64,000 nucleotides of DNA from assembly GCA_038503035.1 (NCBI GenBank), contig JAVSML010024335.1, forward strand, positions 1,017,265 to 1,081,264, read 5' to 3'. This document shows positions 45,485 to 57,344 of this stretch, in pieces. The position numbers were made by a program, and so were the translations under genes. Under the pieces are notes generated by a model. The model did no database searches. It was not told the DNA's origin and saw only the letters and a list, made by a program, of their open reading frames with translations. Within the stretch, counting starts at the first letter, position 1. Each line of letters starts with the position of its first letter. The DNA is from Crocodylus rhombifer (taxonomy: Eukaryota; Chordata; Crocodylia; Crocodylidae).

Positions 45485-47771
45485 CTAGCTGAAACCCGCA
45501 AAATATTTGTGATTAATTTTTATTGCAAAAGTATTTATTTAAACACAGGTTTTTGAGTTATCCTTTAATAACAGAATAATGTAACAGAATCAAAACTTCT
45601 TACCCTTGAAAGACACCATACCCGCTGCCCTCCTGCTGCCTTCCCAGGGCAGTCCCAGGTGGTGGAAAGGTATCAGGGATGGTGCACAGGGTGCTGGAAG
45701 CCCACTAAGCTCAAGCTTTCCTGAGCACACCCAGGCTTCCAGCTCCCCATGCGCTGTTGGATTCAACAGGTGCTGCCTGTGAGCTGGGGTGGCACCTGCA
45801 CAACTAGCATCCCACCCAAGCAGTCCTGGGGGGCACTGCCACCATCAGCCCCCCACTGCAGCTCAGGGGCTTTGCAACCTGGCAGCAGCTCATGTGGGCA
45901 GGCTCTGCTGAGGACAAAATAAAGTGGCATGGGACCTGATCTTTTTTTTTTCCTCCCAGAGCCTGCTTGCTTTTCCTATGACTAGGTAGTGAGCTGCCAG
46001 CAGGCTCTGAGCTGTGGGGGACCTTGGTGCTTCCCTCCATTGTGGCAGCACTCCCAAGGCAGCACCCATACACTGGCACCGTGCCTGGGTGGTCCTCAGA
46101 GGTGCCACACTGTAGAGGGAAGCACTGGGGCCCCCTGCAGCTGTGGCAGCTCACCTCCCAGCCATGGGAAGGCCGTTTTAATTCTCCTCCTTCAGTGGAG
46201 CATGCCATCTGTCTGTCCGAAGCACTCTGATTGGCTGCTTCAGGAAGCATTGTGATTGGCTGCCAAGACAACTGTCCCCAACAGGCCTTCTTGTGTCGTT
46301 CCTGGGAGCTCCGCCTTCCTGGTCATTGGCTACTCCCCATCTGGACCTGACACCGTGGGTGTTTGTTCTCCCTCATTGCCAACCCCGCTCTTGCCTGCCA
46401 CAACTTGCTGTTTTCCTAGTGGGCGGGGCTAGTTCAAAGGTCCCTCAGTGACCCGGGATTTAGCCCACCGGTTGCACACGGGGCTCCGCCACCCCTACAC
46501 CCTGGCCTCACGCCACCTATAGGCTCCACGTGCCTGTGCTTGCTCCGTGTTACTTCTGCGAGCTCCCTACATGGGGTTTGCACTCAATCCCACCTCACTG
46601 TTTTCCCCTGCACCTACACCTACACTGGTGCCTTAGTTGCCCTATCTGAATACCCCGCACCACACGCCCTTCACCCTGTGGGACCCTCCACCCTTGGAGT
46701 CACCGATATCCTCACAGCCTCTCCGTCACTCTACCAGATCCTACTTAACCCAAATGGGACGGGGAAGGAATGTGCCTTTAACTGCATTGAGTCAGCTCCA
46801 CTCCTATTCCTTTAACCTGTAGCTGCTGATCTTGGCAGCGATCCTGCCTCGATCTCCCTCCAGCCAGGTGATTGGCAATCCTTCACCCCTCTTCGAGGTG
46901 ACTCGCGCCCAGCGTCCCGGCACTTTCTTCAGGGGCCTCCTGGGACATCCCAATCTCCGTCCGCTCATCCGATCCACCGCTCCTGCAGCCATCCACCGGC
47001 ATCCCTGTCATCGTGTGCCTCTCAGGGGCCACTGCTCCCTCCAACCCGCTCGCTCGCTGATCCCCGTCCAAAGCTCCCTCGCTGTCGCTGGCTCCAGCTG
47101 CGTCTGGGCTCCTGTGCTTCCCCGCTGCCACCGGAGTGGTGGCTGCCATTTTTAAATCCCACAGCCGGCATTCAATGCTGCTGTCAGCTGCTGACTGCAG
47201 CTGTACAAAGATGTGGTTGACAAGCCGCGCGGGTTTTCCGTCTGGCTCGGCGTTTCTCCTTCCCTGGGCTTCAGGTAAGTGTCTTCTGTTACCTCGTGCC
47301 CTGTGACAACAACCAATCAGAGTACTCTGGATAGACAGAATAAGCCTATTATTATTACAGATTAGCGACTTGATCATCAAGAATGATGGGGGGGGGACAG
47401 AGACCTGCCACTCACCACTCTGTGCCACCACCACCTCCAAGGAGAAGGGAGGGGGAGAAGCTTGTCCCACTGTTCCCTCCATCCCCCTCCCCAGACAGCA
47501 CCCTGCACCACTGCTGCCTCCAGGTGGTGGCCTTGCCCCCTGCTCTTTGGAGGTGAAGGTAGTGGTGGTGCGGGGTAGTGGTGGTGCAATGCAGGCCTGG
47601 CCCCCTCGCTCTGTCCTCTCCATCCCTGGCGTGTGTGTGTGTCTGTCCATGTGGTTGTTTCAGTAAGCATTCTGATTGGCTGCTGAGACAACCAATCAGA
47701 GTGCTACAAGAGCATTACGGATAGACAGACACACACAGAGACAGATGGACTAAGCCTTTTATATAGAGAGA
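45485..47771 (-). mobile_element. Helitron-like element (2.3 kb), possibly composite
   Basis: On the minus strand the unit begins TCTCTATATAAAAGGC near 47771 and ends gggtttcagCTAG at 45485, followed by T, the usual 3' context of Helitrons (CTRR|T). A second 5'-like end (taggcttattctgtctatcc) at about 47360-47335 suggests two nested or tandem related units. A phrase built on 'gattggctgc...gagacaaccaatcag' appears at about 46230, 47310 and 47675. The 5' TC is not preceded by A, as the classical A|T target predicts, so the assignment is tentative. No Rep/helicase gene is present. It carries the CpG-rich segment described in the next entry. Confidence 0.4.
46883..47149 (-). other. Possible captured first exon in the Helitron-like unit
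   Basis: The minus strand from 47149 opens with a well-placed start (aaaATGGCAGCC) and reads MAATTPVAAGKHRSPDAAGA and onwards for 88 residues to a TGA at 46883. The surrounding DNA (46840-47260) is far richer in CpG than the window. A possible donor, gaggg|gtgaag, overlaps the stop. The same frame stays open upstream of the ATG, so coding extent cannot be fixed. On the + strand a different reading ends at a good donor (cttcag|gtaagt, 47275). Low-complexity Ala/Gly/Glu/Ser content resembles the N-termini of nuclear proteins. No family is recognised. Confidence 0.3.
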
Positions 47772-47892
47772 ACTCTAGACAAACTCAGTGTCACTGGACA
47801 CTGTCATTGTTAGGTTAGAATTTTGTCCAATTCTGTGCCTCTAGTTTCCCTGGCTCTCTGTAGCACCTCCAGCTTCAAAGAGTTCCTTCTTT

Positions 47893-47926
47893 TCTCAGCT
47901 CTAGGGAAGGTGGGAGGGAGGGAGGG
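47893..47926. repeat. (GGGA)n short repeat
   Basis: A few tandem ggga tetramers in an otherwise mixed sequence. Confidence 0.6.
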
Positions 47927-48270
47927 TTTGCCCCTTCAAATTTGGGGAATGGAGTGCCAAACAGCACAGGACATAGCTCTGCTTCAAACAAAGAGTCTGT
48001 TAACAGGCCATCACAGTGTCCCATGCCTTCCCTGGGGCTCCTGATTGCTCTCCCTTCAGGTTCTTAAGCCTCCCTTTCTTTTCTAAGCACAATGAACAAA
48101 AAAGTTACAGCAACAAAACTATAGCAGTTAATGTGGGAACTAACATTTACCCAATATTCTTATCATGAACAAGATAGTCTCTAGGCCTACTTTTAGACCT
48201 AGATTTATCTTCCCTTCTTCCTTTGGGCTGAAAGGGGCATTTGTAAGGCCTACTATGAAACTATCTACAG

Positions 48271-48699
48271 CAGTGGTCTCCAAACTTTTTAAGTAAGAGA
48301 TCACTTTTGGCATTTAAAAGCAACCCAAGCTGCCACTCCCGCCCCCCCCCCCACCCAGAAGGTAAGTCTGTGGGGAGGGAAGTGCGGGGGGCAGATCAAG
48401 GCAGAGAGAGAAAAAAATATTTGAGGGGCACACCACCCCAGCAGGTAAGTCCCACCCAGCTGGGGCTCCATTTAACTTACCCCTGCTCCTGCCTCTGCAG
48501 CACTGTCCTATACTGCGAAGGCCTTGATCTAGGCCCTGCCCCTTCCCTCCACCATGGACTGACCTAATGAGATGGGGTACACACATGAATGCATGTGGGC
48601 ACTCAGCCACCCACCCCGGCCTTGGATCAACTCCAAGATCTACTGCAAGAGGCTTCAAGATCTATCAGTAGATCAAGATCCACTGGTTGGTGATCACTG
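48271..48699. mobile_element. hAT-type MITE (429 bp) with perfect target duplication
   Basis: The ends are cagtggtctccaa on the left and ttggtgatcactg on the right, imperfect inverted repeats of the canonical CAGTG...CACTG hAT form. The flanking 8-bp duplication atctacag at 48263-48270 and 48700-48707 is perfect. The outer parts mention 'agatcac / gatctatcagtagatc' motifs and the centre is C-rich. There is no coding capacity. The perfect duplication suggests a younger insertion than the other hAT copies in the window. Confidence 0.9.
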
Positions 48700-48707
48700 A
48701 TCTACAG

Positions 48708-50876
48708 GAAAAGGTGCTTAGACAGCCCTCTCCAAAGTGTTCCCCACAAAAACTCCATGACAGAACTCAGCCCGTATAGCTTCCTTGGGCACAATGCCCA
48801 TTCAGTACTTTAGAGTTAATTCAGACATAATTTAACATCAAAGTACTGCCTGATAATCATTAACATGTTCCACAGGAACTCCCTCATAAATCAATTCCAA
48901 ACCATAATCTCTGAACCAGCAACAAAGGGGTTGCCTCTTTATTTACTCACTTTGCCAAAAAGTTGTCTTGGTATTGCTTCATATGCAATTTAAATGTCTA
49001 GACCCACTGTGCTTAATCCTGTCAGCAAGATGCTAATTAATTACTTTGTTTAGTGTGTTTAACACAGCAGTCGATCGTTTACTTCTTTACACAACATACG
49101 GGCTAAAGGTTAGATTATTGTTATACTGACAGCAAAATACAAAACCAGGTGGCATTTACTGCAGTATTACATTGTGAAGCATAATGCTGTGTAAATCAGA
49201 CAACAGTTCATCAACAGATGTTATATTATGTAAATTTTTTCAGATCTTGTCATCCTAAAGAGGCCTAAAGCATTAAAATCATGTGCTTGTATACTAAGAC
49301 TCTACTTTCTGAGCAGAATGCTAATTACAAGAATTTGAAGATATTTAGAGCAATTTTTAGGCCACTCTCTATACTCCTACCCATATAGGGACAGATAGAA
49401 ACCGGGAGAAGAGACATCATTCTTCTTTCCTTATACTCCTTTTCCATGGGTATTGCTGCAAAATAAGATTTTTTGTTTACACACAGTAAGTGGTTGTTGC
49501 TGTACCTGTTTTTACTGGGTAAAGTTCAATTTGCCCATATGAAGGTGAAGAAGTGAAAGCTTGAGGGCAGAGGTTAAAGATGTCCTTTAATTTTCAGCCA
49601 CAGAATGGGGCTACAGCCACTGTCTCCTATGCTTTTCTCTTTCAGCTTTTCTGTTCATATTGTCATAGTGTTGGGGCAACAGAATATGCATAATCACTGG
49701 TGCAATGGCACTCTAATCTTTGTCTCCCTCCAAGCTCCTGATTTACTACAGAGTGAATTTGTTCATAATTAGGCCCCTAAATTGGGCAGGTCTACTTCGG
49801 TAATATTTTACTTATCATCTGATTAGGCCTCTTTTCAAGAGATGAGGGGAAAAAGGTGAATTCTTTTTTTTAATAGAGAATTGAGTAATTGTATCATTAT
49901 AATAGAAATGAACATGAGGGAATATTATGTTTTTAAGTCTGCCTGCTTGTCATCCGGGTACATTCCTTTGTTGCAGTAACTCCACACTGCCCTTTTCATT
50001 TACATATCTCTTGAGTAAACTTGAAACTAGAGTGGAAATGGACCTAGTTAAAAGAATAGTTGCTGGCTTTAGAAGCCTTTTACTGCTATTCTTAGAGATA
50101 TTTCCAGTAATGCAAGCACTTGCTTCTTTAGGGCAGATGCCAGCTTTGAAGTTGTCCCTAATCATTGCTTCCCTTCATCATACACACATTTATCCACTGG
50201 AGTCTAAATTTCTGCTCCAATACTTGTGAAATTTATGAGAAAAGTCACCCATGGTAGTAAAATAGATTAACTTACTCCTTTTCTATGGAAATCAGGCTTA
50301 CCCTCATCTAACTTCCAGTAAGTTTTTCAAAAGTCCATCTAGTTTTTGAGAAAAATAATAATATCCAACAAAACCTAAAATATGGAATGACAGGAGCTGA
50401 ACTCAGATCAGATCTCCCCTTTTTAAAGGTTTTGGTAAAAGAACAATGCTTTGTGCATGAAGTCCTTGGCTGCCTATTTAGCACAACGATCAATGTCAAT
50501 GGGGATTTAGAGATAATGCATTTTTTATTACAACACTGTCATGTAATTATGTGTGATTATATATACATGCAGGTACAAAAATTCTGTATATCTTATACAG
50601 ATTTTATTCAGTACTGGCTGTGACTAGAGTTAACATGTAATTTCAAAGTTTATGTCTACTGCTTGCTACCCCTACCCATGTCCTTCTCCCTCCCCACCAT
50701 CCTGACAAAAGATATGTCATATATACCAGCAGTTATTGTCAACTAGAATAGATTTACTGACCCTCCTGTATGTGGGGAATGTTGAGGATATTTTTAGAAA
50801 GGAGTCTGTCTTTGAGTCTCGGTCTTGCATGAGTTTGACATCATTTAAGATGTAAACCAAGATGCATCTGGTTAGT
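48708..50876. other. No gene recognised
   Basis: About 2.2 kb of AT-rich sequence. The overlapping frames at 49927-50229 (plus) and 49950-50165 (minus) have no recognisable domain. Confidence 0.5.
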
Positions 50877-51008
50877 AGGGCTTTGCGAAGCTTCGGTCCC
50901 TTATTTGATTTGGCTGAGATTTGGCCCAATTCAGTGGCTGAATCTCTGAATCTGAACTGAATCAGAATACCCTTTAATTTCTCCAAAAATATTTGGAACC
51001 CTCCTAAA
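50877..51008 (+). mobile_element. hAT-type element, left-end fragment
   Basis: Begins with tagggctttgcgaagcttcgg, the left end of the hAT family at 8208 and 31471, followed by the 'gattcagtggctgaatctctg' outer zone. The rest of the element, including the right end, is absent. Confidence 0.7.
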
Positions 51009-51677
51009 TAAAAGAGAGCAGCATAATTTGGCAGTTCAAATGGCAAGAGTTTAAATTTACTTTAGGTGAAAAAGAGAAGACAGATTTGTTTTTGGACTAA
51101 TACCAAGTAGTTTATTTAACACATTGTTGGCCTCAGTTCTGCCATGATTTACACTTAATTTTAAATGTATGCAATCTGAGTAATCCTTCTGCACTAGCAA
51201 GCAAGTTTGGAATGCTGTTTATTATTTTCTCTAGTACTTAGAGATCCTTCTCACCATTGTGTCTGTGCTTTGCAGGTCTGAATGTGTTTATTTCTCAATA
51301 TCCTTGAGAAAGAGAGATAAACTCCCATTTTACAGATGAGCTCTACTGAAACTAAGGCCCCAGTTTTTTACATGATTGAGGTGCCTAAATAAGATACATA
51401 CACCAAAATAACGTTAGGGATTTGGGCCGATGTGATTTACTCAGTGTCTCAGGGTGAAGTTTCACATTACACGTAGATCATACTAAGAGCACTTAAAATG
51501 TGAGCCTCTGAATGTTGAAGCTCATTAAGTCATGCTAAGTGCCCTTGGAGCATCTCAGAGTTATGCCACTTGAGGCAAATGTTGTCTCTGGGCTGTGCTA
51601 CCTGGCTCACATTAAGGTAATCGCTCTCTGGTCCACAGAAGTAAAATGAACAATTTACAGTCCTCCAGCATCCCAGG
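51009..51677. other. No gene; short MIR-like phrase
   Basis: 'cccattttacagatgag' at 51327-51343 is the reverse of the MIR 3' phrase seen at 680 and may be a small SINE remnant. The rest shows nothing recognisable. Confidence 0.4.
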
Positions 51678-52055
51678 ATTAATTAAGATGAAACAGTCAC
51701 AGTACACTGCTGCAAATGTAAATCACAGCTGTTTGTGTAGTTTGGATTATAGAAATCTTATTTATCAGTGTGGAACAAAGCATACCTAAAGTTTCTCTTC
51801 AAAGATCAAAATGTTGATGTCTGATCAAAGTCTATTAACATTTGAAAACATATACACTCTGGCAAGCAGCATAACATGCTGTCACTTCATGGCATCAATT
51901 CTTAGAAACATATTGGCTTATCCAAAAACTAAACTGTGAAACAGTAGTGATGTCAGTTTGCTAGAGAGAAGTTTGATTATTGTTAATAGTCACTAGACAG
52001 CAAGCATGAAATGATGCTGGCTAAAGCCAGGTCTCAAAAGTTTATTTTATTTGTC
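51678..52055 (+). repeat. 378-bp inverted duplication, arm A
   Basis: This arm is the reverse complement of 54192-54569 with no gaps and about 13 differences in 378 bp (about 97% identity by manual count). Homology starts at attaattaag and ends at tttgtc; flanks diverge at once. The sequence itself matches no transposon I recognise. A short frame open in arm B is broken here by a stop (cataccTAAag, about 51781-51789). The arms are separated by 2136 bp. Confidence 0.9.
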
Positions 52056-53017
52056 TGCTCCCCACTCCCGTTTACCCCCTCTCCCCCCTCCCCAGCAAGG
52101 ATAGACTCCAAGTGCCTTGGCTCCAAGCCACGTCCCTGCTCATCAGCTGTCCAGTGGCAGGGCAGAGCTGTGCAGGCAAGAAACAGTATTAACCCTTATG
52201 TGAGACTGCTCACAGCGTGTTTTAACTTTAACATTGCTTAACAGTCCACAGATGTAGTATGGTCTCAGTGTAACGTGTAACTGCACCCTCACAGAATAAG
52301 TGTGAGGCAAAACGGGTTATAGCACCTGCTCTTCAGTTCTCAAGCAAGAAAGAGATGGGATCAGCTTGTACTGCAGGTTGGATATGACATAATGAAAAGG
52401 AACTAAATAAGAGTGATGGATGGCAGTTACTCAAAAATCTTTTCCAAATATACTATGCACTTAGTATGTACTGTGCAAAATACATACTGGAATATGGTAT
52501 GCGAAAGTGCATGTTGTAGCCAGGTATAACTTAAAGGAGCAGCTGAATAGAGTACCAGCAATGATGATGATTTGAAAAATAAATTACATACTCAAATAAA
52601 AGTGAGAAAATATCCTGAATATCAACATATTGGTGACTGAGTTCCCGCTACTTCTGTAACTTGGCATGATTTGTGATCCTAGCTCAAAAGGGCATACCCT
52701 TTACAAATGCATCCAATATAGTAAAAATAGTCCTATGTCTCTAGTTACGTTACTAATATCTTCCTGCATGGTGTTACATAAAACTGGTTTTCTGAATACA
52801 TATAGAAAAAACAAAAATAACTGCAATTACAAATTGTCCAGTCCTTCTGTTTTTTTCCTTAAGTGTTTCAAGCAGTAGCAAAGAGACAGTATGCTGAAAA
52901 CAAGGCAGATCACTTTTTAGATTCCTTTTGGCTCCATTCTTGTACTATTGGAGGCAATGACAGTTCTGCCACTAAACTAAATAGGTTATTGTATGTAAGG
53001 ATATATTGCATTTTAAT
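52056..53017. other. Spacer of the inverted duplication, nothing recognised
   Basis: Mixed sequence with a pyrimidine-rich piece at 52059-52096. No gene or repeat recognised. Confidence 0.5.
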
Positions 53018-53158
53018 TGTCTTCAAAAGCTAAAGAGCAATTATACAGGTGATGGAGATGGGCTTTCCTCTGGCTGTATGGGACAGAACTAGAAGCAAGG
53101 GCTTCAAGCTAGGGCAAAGGGAATTTAGGTGGGAGATTAGGAGAAGCATTGGACTATG
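53018..53158 (+). repeat. CR1-derived fragment duplicated from the antisense CR1
   Basis: About 141 bp of CR1 in plus orientation ('ggtgatggagatgggctttcc', 'gacagaactagaagcaaggg'). It is about 96% identical to the reverse complement of 55814-55962, which lies inside the long decayed CR1. The identity is far higher than two independently aged CR1 copies should show, so it is likely a local DNA-level inverted duplication. Confidence 0.75.
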
Positions 53159-54191
53159 CCAGCTGGCAGGTAGTCCCATCCTGTTTTTACAGTGCTAGTC
53201 CTGCTTATGGAGAAGTTATATAATTTTTTAGTTCAGTGTTTTCTGTGTGTAAAGTGTCTCAGGGCCTTTACAAATGTTTGGTCAAAATACATCAAGGCAA
53301 AATGTTTTATGGAGACATACCTATTTCAACAGAGTTTTGATTAGGAGGTTTCTGACGGGGATTTCCAGTTCACTGCCAGATAGAAAGAGAGTGGGCACAC
53401 ACTGATGTGGGCACACACTCTTAGATAAACATTTTGTATCAAAACATGTGCTTTGACACAATTCAATTCCACAAAAATGGTCAAAGGGTTGAGCTGTCAT
53501 TCCAGTGCAGAATGCAAACAAATGTTGACATTTGAAAAGCTGTCATGAAATAGAATTGTCACTTTTCCAGCCAGCAATACTTGGCTTTCACTTCTTGAGA
53601 AATGGTTTAAAACTCCAAGTTATTTTAGACATGGAAGTGAACTCAATGGCCTCATTTTAGGCTGTTTTCATCACAAAATCCACAGCATGTTAGCACAATC
53701 AGAAAGAAATATTGTATTTGCCACCTACACAGGATAAAGAGAGGGCAAAGAGACTGATAGGAATTGTTTAAATAATTGGGCTTCATGCAATTCCCACCCC
53801 CCCAAAACTGACCTGTACATGCATGCTAAATAGATTCCATTCCTGCAAAAAAAGAGTAAATACACCTAAATATTTTGTTAGCTTTACTTATTTGGACTAT
53901 CACACATCTACTGGCAATCCTATCGATGTCTCATGCAGATTCACATACTAAATATTCCTAATGACCTTTTTCTTTGCCTAAATAAGGTTTACCCCCCTGA
54001 AAATATATTAATCCCATAGAATTTGCTGTAATTCCTAAAGCAAATTACCATACAAGACATCACATATAAGAAACGTTATACCTCTAATCTCATTTTAAGT
54101 ATCTTCTTTTCTTAACAGTAGTGACATTACCTCCAGTAATTCCCTCACAGTTGACTAACCTACTCACTTTTTTCTAGTATTTGTAATTTAT
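53159..54191. other. Spacer sequence, no gene recognised
   Basis: AT-rich sequence between the duplicated CR1 piece and arm B. A phrase with two copies of 'gtgggcacacact' is at 53391-53419. Nothing else supportable. Confidence 0.5.
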
Positions 54192-54569
54192 GACAAATAG
54201 AATAAGCTTTTGAGACCTGGCTTTAGCCAACATCATTTCATGCTTGGTGTCTAGTGACTATTAAAAATAATCAAACTTCTCTCTAGCAAACTGACATCAC
54301 TACTGTTTCACAGTTTAGTTTTTGAATAAACCAATATGTTTCTAAGAATTGATGCCATGAAGTGACAGCATGTTATGCTGCTTGCCAGAGTGTATATGTT
54401 TTCAAATGTTAATAGACTTTGATCAGACATCAACATTTTGATCTTTGAAGAGAAACTTTGGGTGTGCTTTGTTCCACACTGATAAATAAGATTTCTATTA
54501 TCCAAACTACACAAACAGCTGTGATTTACATTTGCAGCAGTGAACTGTGGTTGTTTCATCTTAATTAAT
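54192..54569 (-). repeat. 378-bp inverted duplication, arm B
   Basis: Inverse partner of 51678-52055, same length with no indels. On the minus strand an 83-codon frame (MKQPQFTAANVNHSCLCSLD onwards) is open here but interrupted in arm A; it matches no family I know and is probably not a gene. Confidence 0.9.
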
Positions 54570-55612
54570 TACATTTAGATCACATTTGAGGGAGAACATA
54601 TCTTCTATGTGACCCCTGCCTCTTCAGTCTAAAGTCTTTGACATATCTGGAAAAACATTTAATTCTCCCAGCCAGTCTAACGTTCACTTCAGGATTTCCA
54701 TATTTGAATTTGTCAGGAATGCAGCCTTCAAGAGCATTGCTGAAAGCTTCTCATCTTAGAAATGGGAGTTCAAACTCTGCTCTCTGTTCTACCTCTGAAG
54801 CAATGAAAACTGATGTAGGTACACAAAGTAGAACTGACATATCAGAACAAATTATGATCTGGTGATCAATACCAAGATGATGGAAATACTTAGTTATAAA
54901 ATATGTGATAAAATATAGTATTTCCTTGAATAAAATGTCATAACCTATGGGCTGCTACAGTTAGAGATGTGTACAATGGTTTGGGACTCCAAGAATGTCT
55001 GGTTATGTCAGAGAAGGGAGAGAGACCTGAGAATCACCCTTTCTGGAATGGCATCAAAAGAATGAAAGTTTAGACAAAAGGGCCAACTGGAACCTATAGG
55101 ACATATTTGAACACCTCTGGGACAAAAATGTGATACTGTGAAGTAGAAATCAGGAAATGTCATAAGATTCGGATAAATTCCAAATGAGCAATGGCATTTC
55201 TGAGTGGTCACCTCAGCCAAGCTAAAATTTGAAGCTTTCCTAAATTGATTCATCTTTAGGACAAATCAGCATAGTTTACTAACATAAATCACTCTAAATA
55301 TTGTGGGATTCTTCTCCAAGGAAGTAATAATCACTTTATTCAAAGCCCATTGCAATCACTGGAGCAGGTCAGGTCAAAATTTGACTGATATCCATGATCT
55401 TATCTTTTCCAAAATACATAACAAAGAAAACATCATTCATATTTTTTAGATATGAATATCTGAAAAGCAAGGGATAGATTAGATGAGAGTCTTTGGGGAT
55501 ATACAAATCTGTTTTTAGTTAGGCAAAAATAAGGATGCATATAGTCCTATTTGAGGGTTGGATTCTCTGGGGGTTAATAGGATTTGGACAGAAGTTTGAG
55601 AAGCCATTTGTC
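54570..55612. other. No gene recognised
   Basis: AT-rich sequence. Nothing supportable. Confidence 0.5.
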
Positions 55613-56876
55613 ATGGGATCATAGAACAGTAGTGCTGGAAGGAACCTCAGAAATTCAGCTAGTCCAGCCCCCTGCTCAAGGAAGGGATCAGCCCTGATCA
55701 GATTATACCAGCCAAGCATCTATCTAATTTGATCTTGAAAATCTCCAAGGATGGAGATTTCACAACTTCTCTGGCTATCCTGTTCCAATGCTTGGAATAC
55801 TACTAGTCTGATGAGCATAGTTCAATGCTCCTCCTAATCTCCAGCCTAAATTCCCTTTGCCCTAGCTTGAATCCCTTGCTTCTAGTTCTGTCCCATACAG
55901 CCACAGAGGAAAGCCCATCTCCATCACCTGTATAATTGCTCTTTAGCTTTTGAAGACAGTTATCAGCCTTTTCTTCTAATAAACCTAGTTATTTTAGCCC
56001 CTCCTCATAATTCATAATTCCCAGACCTCTAATAATTTTTGTATCTCTCCTCTGGACTCTTTCCTATCTATCTACATGTTTTCTGAAGTGTGAGGCCCCA
56101 AACTAGATACAATACTTCAGTTGAAGCCTCACCAGGGCTGAACAGAGTAGAAGAATCACTTCCTTTAATTTGCAAGTGGGATGACTGTTAATACAGCCAA
56201 GTATCATGTTGGGATTTTTTTTTTTTTTTTTGCCAATATATTACACAGTTAGCCCATATTCAGCATATGATCTACACCAGGTTCTAGTGTAACCCCTAAG
56301 TCTTTCTCTGCAGTGCCACAGCCTGACCAGTCACTCCCCAGTCCATATTTATGCATACAATTATTTTGTCTCAGGTTCAGGACTTTGCTTGTGTTCTTGT
56401 TTAATTTCATCTAGTTGATTATGCACCATTGTCCCAGTATACCCAGGTCATTCTGCATCCTAGCCCATCATCCAGAGTGCCTCTTAAGCATGCATTCGAA
56501 TGCATCCAAATCATTAATGAAGATTAAATAATACTAGACTCAGGAAAGACTCCTGGGGAGCCCACTTGATAACTCCTCCCAATTAAACATTGATCCATTG
56601 AGGACTACTCCTTGAATACAATGATCCAACTAGTTAACTTGGATCATATATACCTTACAGTATTTTAGTCTAGTCTGTATTTCTGTGGCTTTTTAATAAG
56701 GATGTTGTATGAGAGAGTATCAAAAGCCTTGCTAAAGTCAAAGTATATGACATCCACTGCTCTCCCCAATCCACGGAGCCTGTCACCTTATCCTAGAAGG
56801 AAGTTAAGTTGGTCAGGTGTGACTTTTTCTTGGTGAATCCATGCTGGCTGTTCCTGATCACCTTGTTCTCCTATTG

Positions 56877-57344
56877 GGCTAGGGACAGACATTACACATA
56901 AACCAGTTTAAATGACCAGAAACTGGTTTAAACCTGTAACAGAACAGATGTGAAATATACATAAACCAGTTTGAAAGTGGCTGAAACTGGTTTGAGATAA
57001 ACCTGATTTAATGTAGTATCAGACTTAACTGATTTGGCTCAAACCAGTTTATGCAATGTCTGTCCCATACCCCTTGCTGATTAAATTAAATCAGACTTCC
57101 CCAGCATCCTGGCATGCTCTCTGGCCTGGGCAGGGCTCTCTTCCCAAACCCAGCAGGGCTGTGCCCTTTCTTCTGCTCTGTCCCGGCTTCTAGCCTGAGC
57201 CACTCTGCAGGCATATGCCTGAATTTCCTCAGTCCAGAGAGCATGTCTGTCCAGTTACAAACCAGTTCATCCTACCCAGGTTAGACTAACCTGCAAAGAC
57301 TGAATCAATTCAGGCTCAGGCTTTTTGAATGGACGTCCCTAGCC
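56877..57344. mobile_element. MITE with repeated AAACYRGTTT motifs (468 bp)
   Basis: The ends ggctagggac and gtccctagcc are perfect 10-bp inverted repeats, extended imperfectly inwards. The left 190 bp contain the near-palindrome aaaccagttt or its complement aaactggttt five times, and the right part has a sixth partial copy (aaaccagttc, 57258). The right half includes 'cagggctctcttcccaaacc' GC-richer text. It interrupts the antisense CR1. The exact target duplication is unclear because the ends are themselves palindromic (ctag or TA possible). Crocodilian genomes are known for MITE families such as Chompy; I cannot say if this is one. Confidence 0.65.

Noticed and set aside
46883..47650. 255-codon minus-strand frame as one host gene
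   Set aside because: Most of it lies in G/C-rich low-complexity sequence and it runs across a Helitron-like end near 47365. Only the part after 47149 has a plausible start.
56877..57344. 8-bp target duplication for the MITE
   Set aside because: No pair of flanking 8-mers matches in any register I tried; the palindromic ends leave the duplication undefined.
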